Shown: positions 35,682 to 45,923, numbered from the stretch's first letter. The stretch: 64,000 nucleotides of DNA from Thiofilum flexile DSM 14609 (GCF_000380185.1 NZ_KB904750.1:41542-105541), one strand, 5' to 3'. Notes: generated by a model from the sequence alone, not told the origin. Numbers and translations are program-made.

Positions 35682-38600
35682 TTATTGAACCTTAGGAACT
35701 GTTCCCTGCACTACGAAGTTCGCGGAGAAGGTTGAATTGTCAGGATGTAATAATACATTGCCTATAATGATGTTCGTGTCATTACTAGGGCCTGCGAACA
35801 GGGTATAACCATTCAAGTCCACATCGGTATCACGATAACCTGCGAGTAAGTAATTACCATTGAGTAAGGTATTCTCAGGGTAGACTAATACGGCTCCTAA
35901 CACCCCATTAATATCATTACTAGGACCATTGGCAATCACTTGGTTACTCTTATTATCATCTCCTGACCACATTAAGGCGACGTCACTGATTAAGCGTGGG
36001 TTATTCCCATAAGTAGCGGTCGCCGGCGAGGTAAAATCAACCAAAGTCGGTGTCGGACTTAAGGTGATAACCCCTGCGGTCATCACACTTAAGTGATTAC
36101 GATGCCGTAACACGACATAGTAATCGCCCGCTGTAATGCTACTAAAGCTTAAGTCGGTTGAACCCGTGTCTGCCGTTATGACATCACCATCCCGTTGCAA
36201 TAGGGCTGCTTGTCGCGCCACAAGGGTAGCGGGATTACTTGCACTACGCAGCTCTACTAAGACCCAATCAACAATCGCATCAAAACCTGTCACGGTGAGC
36301 AAGGTGCTATTGAGCTGCTCTGTGCCGGTATAGTTGAAAGGTGTTACATTATACGGTTGAGCCGTAGGAATCTGACCTAAGGCGCGTAAGGAGTCTTGCA
36401 TGAGACGCGTTTCGCTATTAAAAGGTCCCTGTAAGAAGCCTTTGACTTGTAACATGACAATACCATCAGCCACATCAGTTACCGTGATGGTGAGGTCTTG
36501 TACATCGGTACCGCCTTTACCATCAGATACGGTTACTTGCACTTCATAGTTATTATCCGCTCCCACATCGGTGGGGTTTTCATAATCAGGCGCGGTATTA
36601 AAGACTAATACGCCGCTACTCGGATCTAAGGTAAATTTCGCCGCATCCGCCCCGCCGGTAATGGTGTAGGTGAGAACATCATTATCTGCATCGGTTGCGG
36701 TTACGGTAGTCACTGCGGTGGTGTTTTCTGGAATAGTGACACTCGCGGTATCGCCTCCACCATTACTGGTGATAATAGGTGCTATGTTTTCAAGCACATC
36801 GGTTACGGTGATAGTGAGGTCTTGTACATCTGTACCGCCTTTACCATCGGATACGGTCACTTGCACTTCATAGTTATTATCCGCTCCCACATCGGTGGGG
36901 GTTTCATAGTCCGGTGCGGTATTAAAGACTAATACGCCCGTACTCGAATTTAAGGTAAACTTCGCCGCATCCGCCCCGCCGGTAATGGTGTAGGTCAGCA
37001 CATCATTATCCGCATCGGTTGCGGTTACGGTAGTCACTGCGGTGGTGTTTTCTGGAATCGTCACACTCGCACTATCGCCTCCACCATTGCTGGTAATGAT
37101 GGGAGGTGTGTTTTCGGCTACATCGGTTACAATAACCGTTAGGTCTTGTACGTCAGCTCCACCTCTACCATCCCAGACACTGACTTGGACTTCATAGGCA
37201 TTATTCGCATCGACATCGGTAGGATTTTCATAGTCTGGTGCTATGACAAAGACTAGAACCCCGGTACTAGGATTAATCGAAAACTTCGTCGCATCCACAC
37301 CCCCACTAATGCTATACGTCAGCACATCATTATCTGGGTCGATTGCGGTTACGGTGGTGACTGCGGTGGTGTTTTCTGGAATCGTGACACTCGCACTATC
37401 ACCGCCGCCATTGCTGGTAATCACGGGGATTTCATTGATATCGATGACGGTAACGGTGATATCTTGTACATCGGTTCCGCCATTGCCATCGGATACGGTC
37501 ACTTGCACTTCATAATTATTATCCAGACCCACATCGGTGGGGTTTTCATAGTCTGGAGCGGTATTAAAGACTAGCAATCCGGTATTAGGATCGAGCGTGA
37601 ACTTAGCCGCATCTGCGCCACCCGTAATGGTATAGGTCAGCACATCATTATCCGCATCGGTCGCGGTTACGGTAGTCACAGCGATAGTATTTTCCAGAAC
37701 ATTAATATTCGCCGTATCGCCCCCACCATTACTGGTGATCACGGGTGGTCTATTAGGAACGCCATCACCCCAGTCTAGACTCACATTGTTGATATGATTG
37801 GAGCCTGTTGCTGCTCCTTGATCTCCCACAGAGTCCACTAAGATGAAATCGTTTTGTATATCAACACCGACGGGGCCAATACGGGTAATATTAGCACCAT
37901 AGTCATTCGCACCACTTTGATAGCCGGTTACATAGACATTACCCTGATCATCCACTGTCCAACCACTACCGCCCCACATATTACCGCCCGCACGACGCAC
38001 ATTCATCCAGCCTGGATTAGAGGCTTCACCAAAGGTGGTATCGAGTACGGGTGTACCCAATGGATCGGGTTTACCAAGGGCATCGACTAGTTTGTATTTA
38101 TATAAATAGTCATCGTTACCATTGGATACAAAAGCCGTCACGTAAAAATCGGTTTCAGTATAGAAGTTGACCAAGGGCACCCCCCACTCTACCGTTTGCG
38201 CGGGTAGCGTGTAATTGGTTTTAGCACCTGTAGTCGGATTAATACGCGTTAATATGACACTACGAAAGGCTCCTGCATAGGCTCCCGCCGTACCATAAGT
38301 GGCGTAAACATAGCTCCCTGATGGGGTATAGGCAACATCATAAACGCTCGCAGTTACACTGGCTAGAGCCGGACTAGTACCATCAAAATTATAAAACCGG
38401 ATACTAGTACCATTATTAGCCACCGCATATTTTCCGGTTGGGACATTCGCATCAGCTCCCCCAAAGGTTGAACCGAGTTTTTCCCACGCTAAGGTTCCAT
38501 TCCTATTATAGGCTTGTATGCCATGCCCGCCGCGATAGATGAAAAATAAATCCCCCGCAGCGTCATATTGGGTTACATCATACTTGCCGCTGATTAAGGG

Positions 38601-40130
38601 CTGATCAGTGCGCCCATAAGAATCAGGTTGATAACCCGGTTGGTTATAAAGGCTCTGTTCACCACCTCGGTACATCACCGCATGATTAAGCATATTGCCA
38701 CGGCTAATCATAACATTAAGACCTTTCTTGTGAGAGGTCGGGGCGGTTGTGGTGGCAGCGGCTATGACACTGGGGTCTTTGATCGATAAACCACTCGAAG
38801 CGGCTAGGTTTTCGGGGCTATTGTTAACAGGAGTATCGGGAATACCATTGCCATGCAGACGCACAAGACCAGCATGGTATAAATTGTTGTAGCCAGCCAA
38901 ATACCCTGCTATTAACAACTTACCATCGGGTTGAATCTTCAGTTCAGTAATCCCATAACCACCGGAACTATTGTCACCCGCACCATGCGAGTTGCCAATG
39001 AATTCCTGATCCAACACACCATCTTTGCTCAGTTTGGCAATGGCTCCGATAGCAACTTCAGCATTGGTTAAATGGGTAAACGAACCACTGATATAAATCT
39101 CATCGCGATTATTCACCACCACACGAGTAACACTTGCAGCTCCGAGATCAGCACCGGATGCTGTGCGGCTGAGTTTATGCTCGGTAAAGGTATCATCTAC
39201 CGTACCATCGGCATTTAAACGTGCTAAATAGTTCCACGTTTTTCCAGACTTAGTAATCGCCATGTTATACCCGACCATCACGATTTTTCCGTCGCTTTGT
39301 AGCGCCATTGCGGTGGGTTGGGAGCTAGGCACTTCGCTGTAGGTAGTGATAACTGCTCCGGTTGTTGGATTCACTTCACGCGGGCGATAACTATCCTGAG
39401 CGACGACTAGATTACCGGCTTTATTGAAAATCACATCACGGTACTGAGCAATACCCGCGCCCGTATGAGCAAATGAGAAGCCGGTATCTATAGCGCCGGT
39501 TGTTGGATTCACTTTGATGATTTTAAACAGACCACCCAGCATCACAATATACGCGACATTATCATCGGTCGGATGCTGTAACATTTTGTAAATATAGGTA
39601 AAACTTCCCCACGTAGAGCTGATTTTAGTGCGAGTACCGTCTGGTGTAATTCTCCACACGCTATCAACACCTATCCCACCCGTAAAATCGGCAAATAAAA
39701 AGCTGTTATCTCGTAACGCCGTTACTTTGCTTAAGGTATCCAGAAAGTAATTATAAGCATAGCTATTGTAGCTGGGTTCTGGTGTGAAGTCGGGTGCATG
39801 AAAGAATAGCCCCGACTGACCTTGTCCTCGATAGCTAGCAAAGGTACCACTCGTACCAATCACCCCGTTCGGAGCCACTGCTACACTATCCAGATTGACA
39901 CTACCAAAGTTGGTATTAACACCTCGATAACCCGCATAGTCGGTTTCATTCACCATAGTACTAGGTACTATGGTCATAGGTGGACTCAAAGCAGGCCCTG
40001 CTTGTACCGCAGATCCTTGCAAAAATAATAGCGCAAATAGTAAATAATTTAGTTCTCGCCGCTTATCTAGCCAGCGCTTATGCCGGAAGAGCCGAGCAGC
40101 TCTTTCTAGGGCATTCATTATTATAGACAC
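35682..40130 (-). CDS. giant secreted beta-propeller/cadherin-repeat protein, copy B
   Basis: A 1482-residue paralogue of the 30749 gene with the same order: signal helix (LNYLLFALLFLQGSAVQAGP), delta-60/propeller region, four cadherin-like domains (PENTTAVTTVTATDADNDVL), and the C-terminal domain with dockerin-like loops (WSGDDNKSNQVIANGPSND). The start is GTG at 40130 with GAGGTG upstream. Differences from copy A are scattered, with the most variable part around 590-690. The conserved N- and C-termini and the divergent middle suggest that both copies are under selection. Role as surface adhesin/matrix protein is inferred from domains. Confidence 0.88.
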   Translation of the reverse strand: MSIIMNALERAARLFRHKRWLDKRRELNYLLFALLFLQGSAVQAGPALSPPMTIVPSTMVNETDYAGYRGVNTNFGSVNLDSVAVAPNGVIGTSGTFASYRGQGQSGLFFHAPDFTPEPSYNSYAYNYFLDTLSKVTALRDNSFLFADFTGGIGVDSVWRITPDGTRTKISSTWGSFTYIYKMLQHPTDDNVAYIVMLGGLFKIIKVNPTTGAIDTGFSFAHTGAGIAQYRDVIFNKAGNLVVAQDSYRPREVNPTTGAVITTYSEVPSSQPTAMALQSDGKIVMVGYNMAITKSGKTWNYLARLNADGTVDDTFTEHKLSRTASGADLGAASVTRVVVNNRDEIYISGSFTHLTNAEVAIGAIAKLSKDGVLDQEFIGNSHGAGDNSSGGYGITELKIQPDGKLLIAGYLAGYNNLYHAGLVRLHGNGIPDTPVNNSPENLAASSGLSIKDPSVIAAATTTAPTSHKKGLNVMISRGNMLNHAVMYRGGEQSLYNQPGYQPDSYGRTDQPLISGKYDVTQYDAAGDLFFIYRGGHGIQAYNRNGTLAWEKLGSTFGGADANVPTGKYAVANNGTSIRFYNFDGTSPALASVTASVYDVAYTPSGSYVYATYGTAGAYAGAFRSVILTRINPTTGAKTNYTLPAQTVEWGVPLVNFYTETDFYVTAFVSNGNDDYLYKYKLVDALGKPDPLGTPVLDTTFGEASNPGWMNVRRAGGNMWGGSGWTVDDQGNVYVTGYQSGANDYGANITRIGPVGVDIQNDFILVDSVGDQGAATGSNHINNVSLDWGDGVPNRPPVITSNGGGDTANINVLENTIAVTTVTATDADNDVLTYTITGGADAAKFTLDPNTGLLVFNTAPDYENPTDVGLDNNYEVQVTVSDGNGGTDVQDITVTVIDINEIPVITSNGGGDSASVTIPENTTAVTTVTAIDPDNDVLTYSISGGVDATKFSINPSTGVLVFVIAPDYENPTDVDANNAYEVQVSVWDGRGGADVQDLTVIVTDVAENTPPIITSNGGGDSASVTIPENTTAVTTVTATDADNDVLTYTITGGADAAKFTLNSSTGVLVFNTAPDYETPTDVGADNNYEVQVTVSDGKGGTDVQDLTITVTDVLENIAPIITSNGGGDTASVTIPENTTAVTTVTATDADNDVLTYTITGGADAAKFTLDPSSGVLVFNTAPDYENPTDVGADNNYEVQVTVSDGKGGTDVQDLTITVTDVADGIVMLQVKGFLQGPFNSETRLMQDSLRALGQIPTAQPYNVTPFNYTGTEQLNSTLLTVTGFDAIVDWVLVELRSASNPATLVARQAALLQRDGDVITADTGSTDLSFSSITAGDYYVVLRHRNHLSVMTAGVITLSPTPTLVDFTSPATATYGNNPRLISDVALMWSGDDNKSNQVIANGPSNDINGVLGAVLVYPENTLLNGNYLLAGYRDTDVDLNGYTLFAGPSNDTNIIIGNVLLHPDNSTFSANFVVQGTVPKVQ

Positions 40131-40778
40131 GGTGCCACCTCATCATTATTGTTTATATTTTTACTAAACACTCACCAGATCACGGTCACTTAGCCAAAAG
40201 AGTAAAACCTGCAGCTATTACTCTCACATCACTCTCTATAGCAACTTATATAACTGATTTAGTGAGAAGTTTTGATGATTTATATATCGAGTAAGATCGT
40301 CCCTACCCCCATAACGCTAAAATTAATAGCACTTCTGAGCACCCATCCGAGGGACTTTTGACGAATACTTCCTTAGCTACTCTCGAAATTTTTATTTATT
40401 AACCTGTAACTGGGTTTACTAGAGTAATAAGTTCTTATCTCAGAAAAGAAAGATTGTTTATAGCGCTCACTGTAATGGATAGGAAAGTTATTCCTTAATT
40501 CTACAGCAAATCTTCAGCTAGCCGCAAGCATTTATAAGCATATTTTATTGATGAATAATAAAAAAATAATACCCTAATATTTACCTCTTTTTATCTCTCG
40601 GCTCTATTTCACTCGTCAGGAAAATGCTCCCTATAATCTTTAACAAAACTGACTCCTATCAAACCTCTCTGCATAGTTAGAGTCTAGATTTTAGGGAAAA
40701 TGTTGACGTGTTTGCTGTGCTTTCTCTAAACCTAATAATCCCCCCATTATTAACCAAAATATCCAATAGAGCTAGAAA
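40131..40778. promoter_or_regulatory. divergent intergenic region between cadherin B and WGDPHF gene 1
   Basis: 648 bp, AT-rich, no supported gene. The first 215 bp (to about 40345) duplicate the upstream region of copy A and should contain the cadherin promoter. The remainder must carry the promoter of the rightward WGDPHF genes. I see no strong palindrome or named regulator site. Confidence 0.55.
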
Positions 40779-41828
40779 ATGTTAAACTTAAATCCCAACC
40801 TAACTAGTACTCATAACCTTGCTGGTGGTACTTCGGTACAACAACCTGCTACTCAAGGTCAAAACTTCAACTTTGGTGGTGCAGTACAACAACCTGCTAC
40901 TCAAGGCCAAAACCTCAACTTTGGTGGAACGGGTAATACGCAAAATCTTAATAGCAACAACCTATTAGCCATGATTATGCAATTGCTGCAACAACTCATG
41001 GGTAATCAAGGCAATGCCGCTGGTGGCAATCTTCTTGGTGGCCTATTAGGTGGTATTGCTAATGGCGGTGGCGCTACTGTTAACGGCGGCGGTGTTGCTA
41101 ATGGTGGTGCTACTGTTAACGGCGGCGGTGTTGCTAACGGTGGTGGTAATGTTACAGCCGGTGGAAGACCAACCCCTATTACTGTTCCTGATCCTGTTAC
41201 AGTAGGTACTGGCGCACAAGTTTGGGGCGACCCACACTTCACTGGAGCTGAAGGTGATACCTATAACGTTAAAGGTGATGAGGGTAAAGTTTATAACCTA
41301 TTAAGTGATAAAGGTATTCAACTTAACTCTACCTTTAAAGGTAACCTGATGCAGGATTATGGTTTAGTCATTGGCGATAATGAAATCTCCTTTGATAAAG
41401 CCGGAAAACTCCTGATTAATGGTGAAGAGCAAAAAGAAGATGGCAAATATTTAGATGGTATGGTGGAAAAGAAAGGTAAGACCGTAAAAGTCAAAGCCGG
41501 TGAGTATAACCTCACTCTTCTCACCCAAGGCAGCTATATGGACGTTAAATTTGCTAGTGCCAACGTTGCGGCTGATGGTGTTATGCCACACGGTCTATGG
41601 GGTCAAACGGCTGACGGTGATGGTAAAAAACGTACCGGAACTGATTTTGATGGTACTGGAGCGATTGAGCGCTTAGACGGAAGCATGGCTAAGAAAGGTG
41701 ATAAAACTTACCAACTCTATGAAGTAGGTAGTCTTTTCGATGTGAACTTCGAGAACTTCAACCGCTTCTGGGGTGACACCGGTGGCGAAGTGGCTAGACC
41801 TACTATCGCAACAGGTGAAGCTGCCTAA
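40779..41828 (+). CDS. Gly-rich WGDPHF (vWD/GDPH-like) protein 1
   Basis: A 349-residue protein without cysteine and without a Sec signal. N-terminus: repeated GGTSVQQPATQGQNFNFGG units; then NNLLAMIMQLLQQLMGNQGN (an amphipathic helix) and Gly/Ala-rich GGNLLGGLLGGIANGGG repeats to residue about 130. C-terminal domain: VWGDPHF at 148-154, a YNLLSDKGIQLNSTFKGN strand, and ADGVMPHGLWGQTADGDG, as in von Willebrand D-like domains. GDPH motifs in vWD mucins and in the MIIA/DUF1521 domain of NopE1 self-cleave between D and P, so self-processing is possible. The Gly-rich, Cys-free N-terminus looks harpin-like. Function is unknown. Confidence 0.8.
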   Translation: MLNLNPNLTSTHNLAGGTSVQQPATQGQNFNFGGAVQQPATQGQNLNFGGTGNTQNLNSNNLLAMIMQLLQQLMGNQGNAAGGNLLGGLLGGIANGGGATVNGGGVANGGATVNGGGVANGGGNVTAGGRPTPITVPDPVTVGTGAQVWGDPHFTGAEGDTYNVKGDEGKVYNLLSDKGIQLNSTFKGNLMQDYGLVIGDNEISFDKAGKLLINGEEQKEDGKYLDGMVEKKGKTVKVKAGEYNLTLLTQGSYMDVKFASANVAADGVMPHGLWGQTADGDGKKRTGTDFDGTGAIERLDGSMAKKGDKTYQLYEVGSLFDVNFENFNRFWGDTGGEVARPTIATGEAA

Positions 41829-41844
41829 TCCACTCATTAGGAGC

Positions 41845-41876
41845 AGGCTACTTATACGCATAAGTAGCCTTTTCTC
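41845..41876 (+). terminator. intrinsic terminator after WGDPHF gene 1
   Basis: AGGCTACTTAT (41845-41855) pairs perfectly with ATAAGTAGCCT (41860-41870) and is followed by TTTCTCT. A textbook rho-independent terminator, so the three paralogues are probably separate transcripts or attenuated. Confidence 0.88.
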
Positions 41877-41936
41877 TGTGTCTGATACAGATACATCCCT
41901 TCGTTGATCAACTAACCTATTAAATCGAGCAATAAG

Positions 41937-42989
41937 ATGTTAAATCTAAACAATCTTACTAATACCCAATCTACTCATAACCTCGCCGGTGGTACTTCGG
42001 TACAACAACCTGCTACTCAAGGTCAAAACTTCAACTTTGGTGGCGCTGTACAACAACCTTCCACTCAAGGCCAAAACTTCAACTTTGGCGGAGCAGGTAA
42101 TACGCAAAACCTTAATACCAACAACCTATTAGCCATGATTATGCAATTGTTACAACAACTCATGGGTAATCAAGGTAATGCTGCTGGTGGCAATCTTCTT
42201 GGTGGTCTATTAGGTGGTATTGCTAATGGCGGTGGTGCGGTTAACGGCGGCGGTGTTGCTAACGGTGGTGCCACTGTTAACGGCGGCGGTGTTGCTAATG
42301 GTGGTGGTAATGTTACAGCCGGTGGAAGACCAACCCCTATTACTGTTCCTGATCCTGTCACTGTTAATAATGGCGCAACCGTATGGGGTGACCCACACTT
42401 TGTGGGTGCTGAAGGTGATACCTATGATGTTAAAGGTGATAACGATAAAATCTATAATCTCCTGAGTGACAAAGGTATTCAGCTCAACTCTACCTTTAAA
42501 GGTAACCTCATGCAGGATTATGGTTTAGTCGTGGGGGATAATGAAATCTCCTTTGATAAAGCTGGAAAACTCAAGATTAACGGTGAGGAGCAAAAAGAAG
42601 ACGGCAAATATTTAGATGGCATGGTAGAAAAGAAAGGTAATACCGTAAAAGTTAAAGCCGGGGAATATAACCTCTCTCTCATCAATAACACTAGTTACAT
42701 GGATGTTAAATTTGCTAGCGCCAACGTTGCGGCTGATGGTGTTATGCCTCATGGTCTATGGGGACAAACAGCAGATGGTGATGGTAAAAAACGTACTGGA
42801 ACCGATACCGATGGTAGCGGAGCCATTGAGCGTTTAGATGGTACTATGGCTAAGGCAGGGGATAAAACCTATAAGCTTTACGAAGTAGGTAGTCTTTTCG
42901 ATGTAAACTTCGAGAATTTCAACCACTTCTGGGGCAATAACGGTGGTGATGTGGTTAGACCAGCTGCTGCAAGCGGTGAAGCGTCCTAA
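41937..42989 (+). CDS. Gly-rich WGDPHF (vWD/GDPH-like) protein 2
   Basis: A 350-residue close paralogue of gene 1 (most of the length nearly identical, also at DNA level). Same N-terminal VQQPATQGQNFNFGG repeats, QLLQQLMGNQGN helix and NGGG-rich linker; the C-terminal domain has VWGDPHFVGAEGDTYDVKGD, LLSDKGIQLNSTFKGNLMQD and PHGLWGQTADGDGKKRTGTD. It differs from gene 1 mainly in one lost linker repeat and a few surface residues. No cysteine, no Sec signal. A recent tandem duplicate. Confidence 0.8.
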   Translation: MLNLNNLTNTQSTHNLAGGTSVQQPATQGQNFNFGGAVQQPSTQGQNFNFGGAGNTQNLNTNNLLAMIMQLLQQLMGNQGNAAGGNLLGGLLGGIANGGGAVNGGGVANGGATVNGGGVANGGGNVTAGGRPTPITVPDPVTVNNGATVWGDPHFVGAEGDTYDVKGDNDKIYNLLSDKGIQLNSTFKGNLMQDYGLVVGDNEISFDKAGKLKINGEEQKEDGKYLDGMVEKKGNTVKVKAGEYNLSLINNTSYMDVKFASANVAADGVMPHGLWGQTADGDGKKRTGTDTDGSGAIERLDGTMAKAGDKTYKLYEVGSLFDVNFENFNHFWGNNGGDVVRPAAASGEAS

Positions 42990-43002
42990 TCGATTCACTA
43001 GA

Positions 43003-43034
43003 AAAATGCTGCTTAAAATCGTAAGCAGCATTTT
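43003..43034 (+). terminator. intrinsic terminator after WGDPHF gene 2
   Basis: AAAATGCTGCTT (43003-43014) pairs perfectly with AAGCAGCATTTT (43023-43034), followed by CTCTG. Equivalent in position to the hairpin after gene 1. Confidence 0.85.
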
Positions 43035-43086
43035 CTCTGAGCTTGATATATCTACGGCTAATCAATCCATTCAATCGAGCTAAAAA

Positions 43087-44097
43087 ATGCTAAATCTAAA
43101 TAACCTCTCTAATACTCAATCTACTCATCACTTTGCTGGTGGCACTGCCGTACAACACCCCTCTAGTCAAGGAACTAACCTAAACTGGGGTGGAGCTAGT
43201 AATGCTCTTCAGGGTACTAACTCCAGCAATCTACTCGCTATCATTATGCAAATGCTGCAACAACTCATGGGTAACTCACGTGGTACAGCCGCTACAGGTG
43301 GCAATCTGCTGGGGGGACTCTTAGGTGGCCTCGGAGGAACTACCACCACTACTGGCGGGACTGCAAGCACCACTACGGGGGGTACAGCAACAACTACTGG
43401 TGGTGGCACTGCAACGACTACAGGACGCGGTACGACCACGACTACGGGTGGCAGAGTTGTTCCTGTCAATAATGGCTCACAAGTCTGGGGTGATCCTCAC
43501 TTTAAAGGAGCCGAGGGCGAGACCTATAATATCAGAGGCGATGACGGCAAAATCTATAATCTTCTGAGTGATAAAGGTATTCAACTCAACTCTACCTTTA
43601 AAACGAATTTAATGCAGGATTACGGTCTCACCATCGGCAATGACAAAATCGCCTTTGATAAAACCGGCAAGCTCATGATTAATGGTAAAGAAGAGAAAGA
43701 TGGTACTTATCTAAATGGTGCCATTACGAAAAAAGGCAACTCCGTTAAAGTCAAAGCAGGGGAATATGATCTCACCTTTATCGCCCAAAAGGCACGGGGT
43801 GGGTATCTAGATGTTAAATTTGCTAGCTCCAATGTAGCGGCTGATGGTGTCATGCCTCATGGTCTGTGGGGACAAACCGCTGATGGTGATGGTAAAAAAC
43901 GCACCTCCTCAGGTTTAGAGGGTAGTGGAGTATTAGAGCGCTTAGACGGCACACTAGCGAAAAAAGGTGATAAGACTTATCAACTTTATGAAGTAACTAA
44001 TATTTTTGACGTGAATTTTGCTAATTTCAATCGTTTCACTGGCAATAATGCAGGCGATGTGGTTAGACCGACGGCTGCACGCGGTGAGGCTGAATAA
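43087..44097 (+). CDS. Gly/Thr-rich WGDPHF (vWD/GDPH-like) protein 3
   Basis: A 336-residue more divergent paralogue. The N-terminal repeat is shortened, NLLAIIMQMLQQLMGNSRG is kept, and the linker is Thr/Gly-rich (TTTTGGTASTTTGGTATTTG) rather than Asn/Gly-rich. The C-terminal domain is conserved: VWGDPHFKGAEGETYNIRGD, LLSDKGIQLNSTFKTNLMQD, PHGLWGQTADGDGKKRTS. The linker composition has changed entirely while the domain has been kept, which suggests that the linker is a spacer. No cysteine and no Sec signal. Confidence 0.8.
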   Translation: MLNLNNLSNTQSTHHFAGGTAVQHPSSQGTNLNWGGASNALQGTNSSNLLAIIMQMLQQLMGNSRGTAATGGNLLGGLLGGLGGTTTTTGGTASTTTGGTATTTGGGTATTTGRGTTTTTGGRVVPVNNGSQVWGDPHFKGAEGETYNIRGDDGKIYNLLSDKGIQLNSTFKTNLMQDYGLTIGNDKIAFDKTGKLMINGKEEKDGTYLNGAITKKGNSVKVKAGEYDLTFIAQKARGGYLDVKFASSNVAADGVMPHGLWGQTADGDGKKRTSSGLEGSGVLERLDGTLAKKGDKTYQLYEVTNIFDVNFANFNRFTGNNAGDVVRPTAARGEAE

Positions 44098-44564
44098 CGC
44101 TCAAAATTAGATGTGGTGTTAAGCAACTCATCAACCTCTCGTCTTAGCATGGATGAGAGGCTAAACTCTATAGAATAAACTTCCCCATCTTAAGATGCTG
44201 GATAGGCCGCTGAAGCATCGAAGCTTCACAGCTTATGTGATTATTGCACTGGGTGTTTTAAAAAATCACACTGTATCGCAAAATTTATCTGCCCCTTAGC
44301 GCATTTAGTGTTTAAAATACCAGCGAGCACTGATCATCAATTATTATAGCTTTCATAAATATAAATAAACTGAGGTTAAGTACGTCAAATTGACTAATCT
44401 TGATTACAATTAAATCCATAAACCTCATTATTTAATGAGTTAGTGAACACAACGGCATAACTATACGACCGAAGAGTCAACGAGAGTCAAAAAATCCAAG
44501 CCCAATGGTTTACTCTATGGTCGTGTTTCATCCTCCTAAAAATAGATAAGGTAGTCTTTAAGCT
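44098..44564. promoter_or_regulatory. intergenic region before the BON-OmpA gene
   Basis: 467 bp with no supported gene. A hairpin CCTCTCGTC (44135-44143) / GATGAGAGG (44152-44160) lies soon after the WGDPHF gene 3 stop and may end that transcript, though no U-tract follows. The AT-rich part (44280-44420) probably carries the promoter of the envelope operon that follows. Confidence 0.5.
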
Positions 44565-45923
44565 ATGAAAACTGAACAACGTAAATGCTGTTGCGGGGGT
44601 CTACCCGCGCTTTGGTGGTGGTTACTAGCCCTGTTAGGCACAGGATTGCTCTATCTTGGGATGATTGCCAATAAACAAAGGCCGATTGAGCAAGACCTAA
44701 CGGAGCGCTCGACCACTGTTCTGGAGCAATCGGGTTATGATTGGGTAAAACCTGTTGTCAACCAACGGGGACGTGATGTTTATCTTTCGGGTGTTGCCCC
44801 TGATGAGACTAGCCGCCAAACCGCCATCCGTAATGTTCAAAACTTATATGGGGTAAGAACAGTCGATGCAGCAGGCCTAAAAGTTGCTGGCGATCCCATG
44901 GTTCCCCCTCCTCCTGTTGCTAGTAGTACTACTGCTGCTACCACAGGTACTTTAGCCGTTGGAACGGCTTCTGGTTTAATTGCAGCCGGTACATCTGATG
45001 CCAACTCTGATACTACTGCATCAATGGATACTACAACTAGCACGCCAACAGATGCGACAACAACGACTGTTACTAGCAGCATGACGGATACGCCTGAGAG
45101 CACGCTAGCAGCAGGTGTTCCTGAAACTAGTACCGAACCCGAACCCACCACACAGGCCACAGTGCCTACCACTACTGTACAGGGTAATGTCAATTCATCT
45201 ACCTCAACAGAAGCAACTAGCACTACTGCTGCTCCGGCAACAGCCACTACAACAGCAGAAGCGCCTACTACTAATACTACTAATACCTCTACACCTGAAG
45301 AAAATACGGTTGTAACCGCTCCTGCCCCCGCAGCAGAGCCAGCTCCATCAGCAACTTCAGCCTCTACACCTAGCTCAACTACTAATACCACTCAAGCGTT
45401 ATCCCCCACCACAGGCAAACCCGCTTCACCAGAAGCTTCAGCCTCTACACCTAGCTCAACTACTAATACAGCTCAAGTATTATCCCCCACGACAGCGACC
45501 CCTGCTGTTACTCCAGACCCAGAGCCTGTAGTAGTGCTGGATGATAAACAACAAACTTGCCAAAACCGCTTTAGCCAAGAAGTGAAAGACACCACTATTC
45601 AGTTTAGTGTCAATAAAGCTGTCATTACTCCAGGTAGCTATCCTCTATTAGATACCCTAGCCACTATTGCTAAAGAGTGTGCTGGTACATTAGGTAATCT
45701 GAAGGTAGAAGTTGGCGGGCATACCGATAGTGATGGTAATGATAAATACAATCAACAGTTGAGCGAGCAACGTGCTGGCGCTGTTAAACAATACTTAGTC
45801 AAGAAAGGTGTTGCTACTACACTGTTAACTGTTAAAGGCTATGGTGAATCCCGTCCTGTTGCGTCTAATTTGACTGCTGAAGGTCGCGCCCAAAACCGTC
45901 GTATTGAATTTAAACTCAAATAA
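44565..45923 (+). CDS. BON-OmpA envelope protein with long Thr/Ser/Pro linker
   Basis: A 452-residue protein. Residues 11-33 form a membrane anchor (LWWWLLALLGTGLLYLGMIA); residues 35-105 a BON-like domain (WVKPVVNQRGRDVYLSGV); residues about 110-325 a low-complexity Thr/Ser/Ala/Pro linker with a repeated STPSSTTNT unit; residues 335-452 an OmpA C-terminal domain with GGHTDSDGNDKYNQQLSEQRA and the NRRIEFKLK end, including the peptidoglycan-binding Asp and Arg. It would bridge inner membrane and cell wall. First gene of a small operon with the 35-residue and 1249-residue membrane proteins. Confidence 0.88.
   Translation: MKTEQRKCCCGGLPALWWWLLALLGTGLLYLGMIANKQRPIEQDLTERSTTVLEQSGYDWVKPVVNQRGRDVYLSGVAPDETSRQTAIRNVQNLYGVRTVDAAGLKVAGDPMVPPPPVASSTTAATTGTLAVGTASGLIAAGTSDANSDTTASMDTTTSTPTDATTTTVTSSMTDTPESTLAAGVPETSTEPEPTTQATVPTTTVQGNVNSSTSTEATSTTAAPATATTTAEAPTTNTTNTSTPEENTVVTAPAPAAEPAPSATSASTPSSTTNTTQALSPTTGKPASPEASASTPSSTTNTAQVLSPTTATPAVTPDPEPVVVLDDKQQTCQNRFSQEVKDTTIQFSVNKAVITPGSYPLLDTLATIAKECAGTLGNLKVEVGGHTDSDGNDKYNQQLSEQRAGAVKQYLVKKGVATTLLTVKGYGESRPVASNLTAEGRAQNRRIEFKLK

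Noticed and set aside
44837..45391. A 184-codon minus-strand open frame
   Set aside because: Shadow of the Thr/Ser-rich linker of the OmpA gene; Val/Ala-only low complexity.
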